A model generated the notes under the pieces. That model was not told the origin of the DNA and ran no database searches. It saw nothing but the letters and a program-made list of their open reading frames with translations. A stretch of 64,000 bases of DNA. It comes from Leptodontidium sp. MPI-SDFR-AT-0119 (Eukaryota; Ascomycota; Leotiomycetes; Helotiales; Leptodontidiaceae). The stretch lies in contig JAHLEZ010000003.1 in assembly GCA_020726505.1 (NCBI GenBank), forward strand, positions 2,790,001 to 2,854,000. The letters run 5' to 3'. The translations under genes were made by a program, and so were the position numbers. This document shows, piece after piece, positions 63,027 to 64,000 of this stretch. Numbering within the stretch: position 1 is the first letter of the stretch; every line of letters begins with the position of its first letter.

Positions 63027-64000
63027 TCAAGATCCAGTCGCCTTCCTCCTCTCAAGTACCTTCATAACATCCGCTGCACTATTACTATCGCCCTTCCTCT
63101 TCTTCGGGCCTCTTTTCCTCTTTTCTTTACCCTTTCCACCATCCTCCCCATCATCATCCCCGCCCTTGCCCCATTCGCTCAACTTGATTTTCTTCTCCTC
63201 AAAGTCTTCTTCATCTGCAAATCGACTAGATCCAAAGCCCATATCCATATCCTGTGAATCTCGATCATCTCTCTCCAGCATCTTCTTACGTCGAGCTTCC
63301 TTGGCGGCTTCTTCTGCATTTGAAGGTTCGGAAGAAGGCAGGTTAAGTGACGAGGCTTTGCGGAGAGCAGCAAGGATCGTAGGGTCGCTGAGAGCGGCGG
63401 GTTTGGATTCGTCTGGAGGAGCGGGTTTGCTTGGTTCGTTGAAGTAGTTTCGTGATGCAGTCGGTTTCGGTGGTGGTGCCATACTTCCAGCAGCGGGCTT
63501 CTTGATCTCTTCAACCTCGCCATCTTCCTTCTCGACGTCCGAGTCATCTTCGGAAAGTCCAGCCAGAGGATCGTATTCATCTCCTACCCCATCAAAGATA
63601 TCCATGTCATCTTCCTCTTCCTCAACCTTTGGGATATCTGGAACCTCCATTCCTAATGGTTTGACATCTTTGTCTGGCATCAAAAGCCCGTGGCCCTTTT
63701 CGATCGCCGGCTCAGGTTCCTGAATTTTCCTAACTTTGCGCTTCTCATTGCCATGTTCGTCGACCGTGATCAAGACCTCCCTTCCCTTCCCATCCCGTTC
63801 AATCCTGCTCTCCGCCCTCCTTTGTCCCACCTTCTTGAACTTCGCACCTAAAGACGGAGCAGCAGCTTCTTTCGCTGCTTGCCTCGCGGCTTTCATATCT
63901 GCCAGAATTTGATCCCGATTGCGCTTCTTTCCAGTCAAAGCAGGTGGTGCCATTTCCCCTTTCTTCTTCTCTCTCTCCTTCACCACAGCCTCCACTTCTC
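63027..64000 (-). CDS. Acidic/Lys-rich nuclear protein, possibly RED/IK-like (5' end outside window)
   Basis: The reading frame is open to the window edge, so the N-terminus is missing; at least 320 residues are seen. An internal ATG at 63953 could also be the true start. Features are KKRNRDQILADMKAARQAAK, a SLGAKFKKVGQ block, GREVLITVDEHGNEKRKVRK, KPLGMEVPDIPKVEEEEDDM, then DIFDGVGDEYDPLAGLSEDD. Next come a Pro/Lys-rich linker, AARRKKMLERDDRDSQDMDM-like charged helix, and a basic C-terminus (EKRKRGPKKRKGD), a likely NLS. The DIFxGVGxxYDPLA block reminds me of fungal RED-like splicing proteins, but the defining RED N-terminal domain lies outside the view, so this is tentative. Confidence 0.7.
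   Translation of the reverse strand, partial: EVEAVVKEREKKKGEMAPPALTGKKRNRDQILADMKAARQAAKEAAAPSLGAKFKKVGQRRAESRIERDGKGREVLITVDEHGNEKRKVRKIQEPEPAIEKGHGLLMPDKDVKPLGMEVPDIPKVEEEEDDMDIFDGVGDEYDPLAGLSEDDSDVEKEDGEVEEIKKPAAGSMAPPPKPTASRNYFNEPSKPAPPDESKPAALSDPTILAALRKASSLNLPSSEPSNAEEAAKEARRKKMLERDDRDSQDMDMGFGSSRFADEEDFEEKKIKLSEWGKGGDDDGEDGGKGKEKRKRGPKKRKGDSNSAADVMKVLERRKATGS

Overview
The window is nuclear DNA of a filamentous ascomycete (Pezizomycotina). Genes are compact, lie on both strands, and are interrupted by short introns of about 45-160 nt with GT..AG ends and CTAAC/CTGAC-like branch points. Upstream regions are CT-rich. The core protein set is typical of the group: Ctr9, Hat1, Ipk1, Yos9, Atp19, PI-PLC and DFG5/DCW1-type GH76. 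Protein style and gene content suggest Leotiomycetes, but this is a weak inference. Exon borders were derived by hand from reading frames, splice signals and recalled family sequences; no alignment was run.

Layout. 1-2.07 kb: no gene seen. 2.07-13.4 kb: mitochondrial Holliday junction resolvase (CCE1, -); a divergent pair of thiolase (-) and carboxy-cis,cis-muconate cyclase (+); allantoinase (-); a TRIP4/Rqt4-type zinc-finger protein (+); and a sedoheptulose-bisphosphatase-like enzyme (SHB17, -). 13.4-20.7 kb: one doubtful small gene, CTR9 (+), and a 166-bp element with 37-bp perfect inverted arms. 20.7-30.8 kb: membrane acyltransferase (+), HAT1 (+), a hypothetical protein ending CVCC (+), IPK1 (-), a Lys-rich hypothetical protein (-) and a PP28-type phosphoprotein (+). 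31.4-45.0 kb: two tandem GH76 enzymes (-), a phospholipase C with an 11-unit repeat tail (-), an ENV7/STK16 kinase (-) and an MFS transporter (+). 45.0-47.8 kb: a gene-poor stretch. 47.8-64 kb: a small secreted protein (+), ureidoglycolate lyase (-), an RWD-RBR ubiquitin ligase (ITT1/RNF14 type, -), dolichyldiphosphatase (+), ATP synthase subunit k (+), YOS9 with a C-terminal KDEL (-), a short-chain dehydrogenase (+), a CPR-like flavoprotein without an FMN domain (-), and an acidic/Lys-rich, possibly RED-like protein cut by the right edge (-).

How genes may work together. The thiolase and the muconate cyclase share a 581-bp intergenic region and could serve the protocatechuate branch of the beta-ketoadipate pathway. 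Allantoinase and ureidoglycolate lyase are two steps of purine-ring nitrogen recovery but lie about 41 kb apart. Dolichyldiphosphatase (glycan donor recycling), YOS9 (glycoprotein ERAD) and the GH76 enzymes (cell wall) all concern glycans, without evidence of a cluster.

No clearly new system is visible. The best leads are the divergent thiolase/cyclase pair, the imperfect duplication of the IPK1 3' end with mostly transition differences (RIP-like), the 15-residue repeat tail on phospholipase C, the 37-bp inverted repeat, and the flavoprotein with an N-terminal Cys-rich motif.
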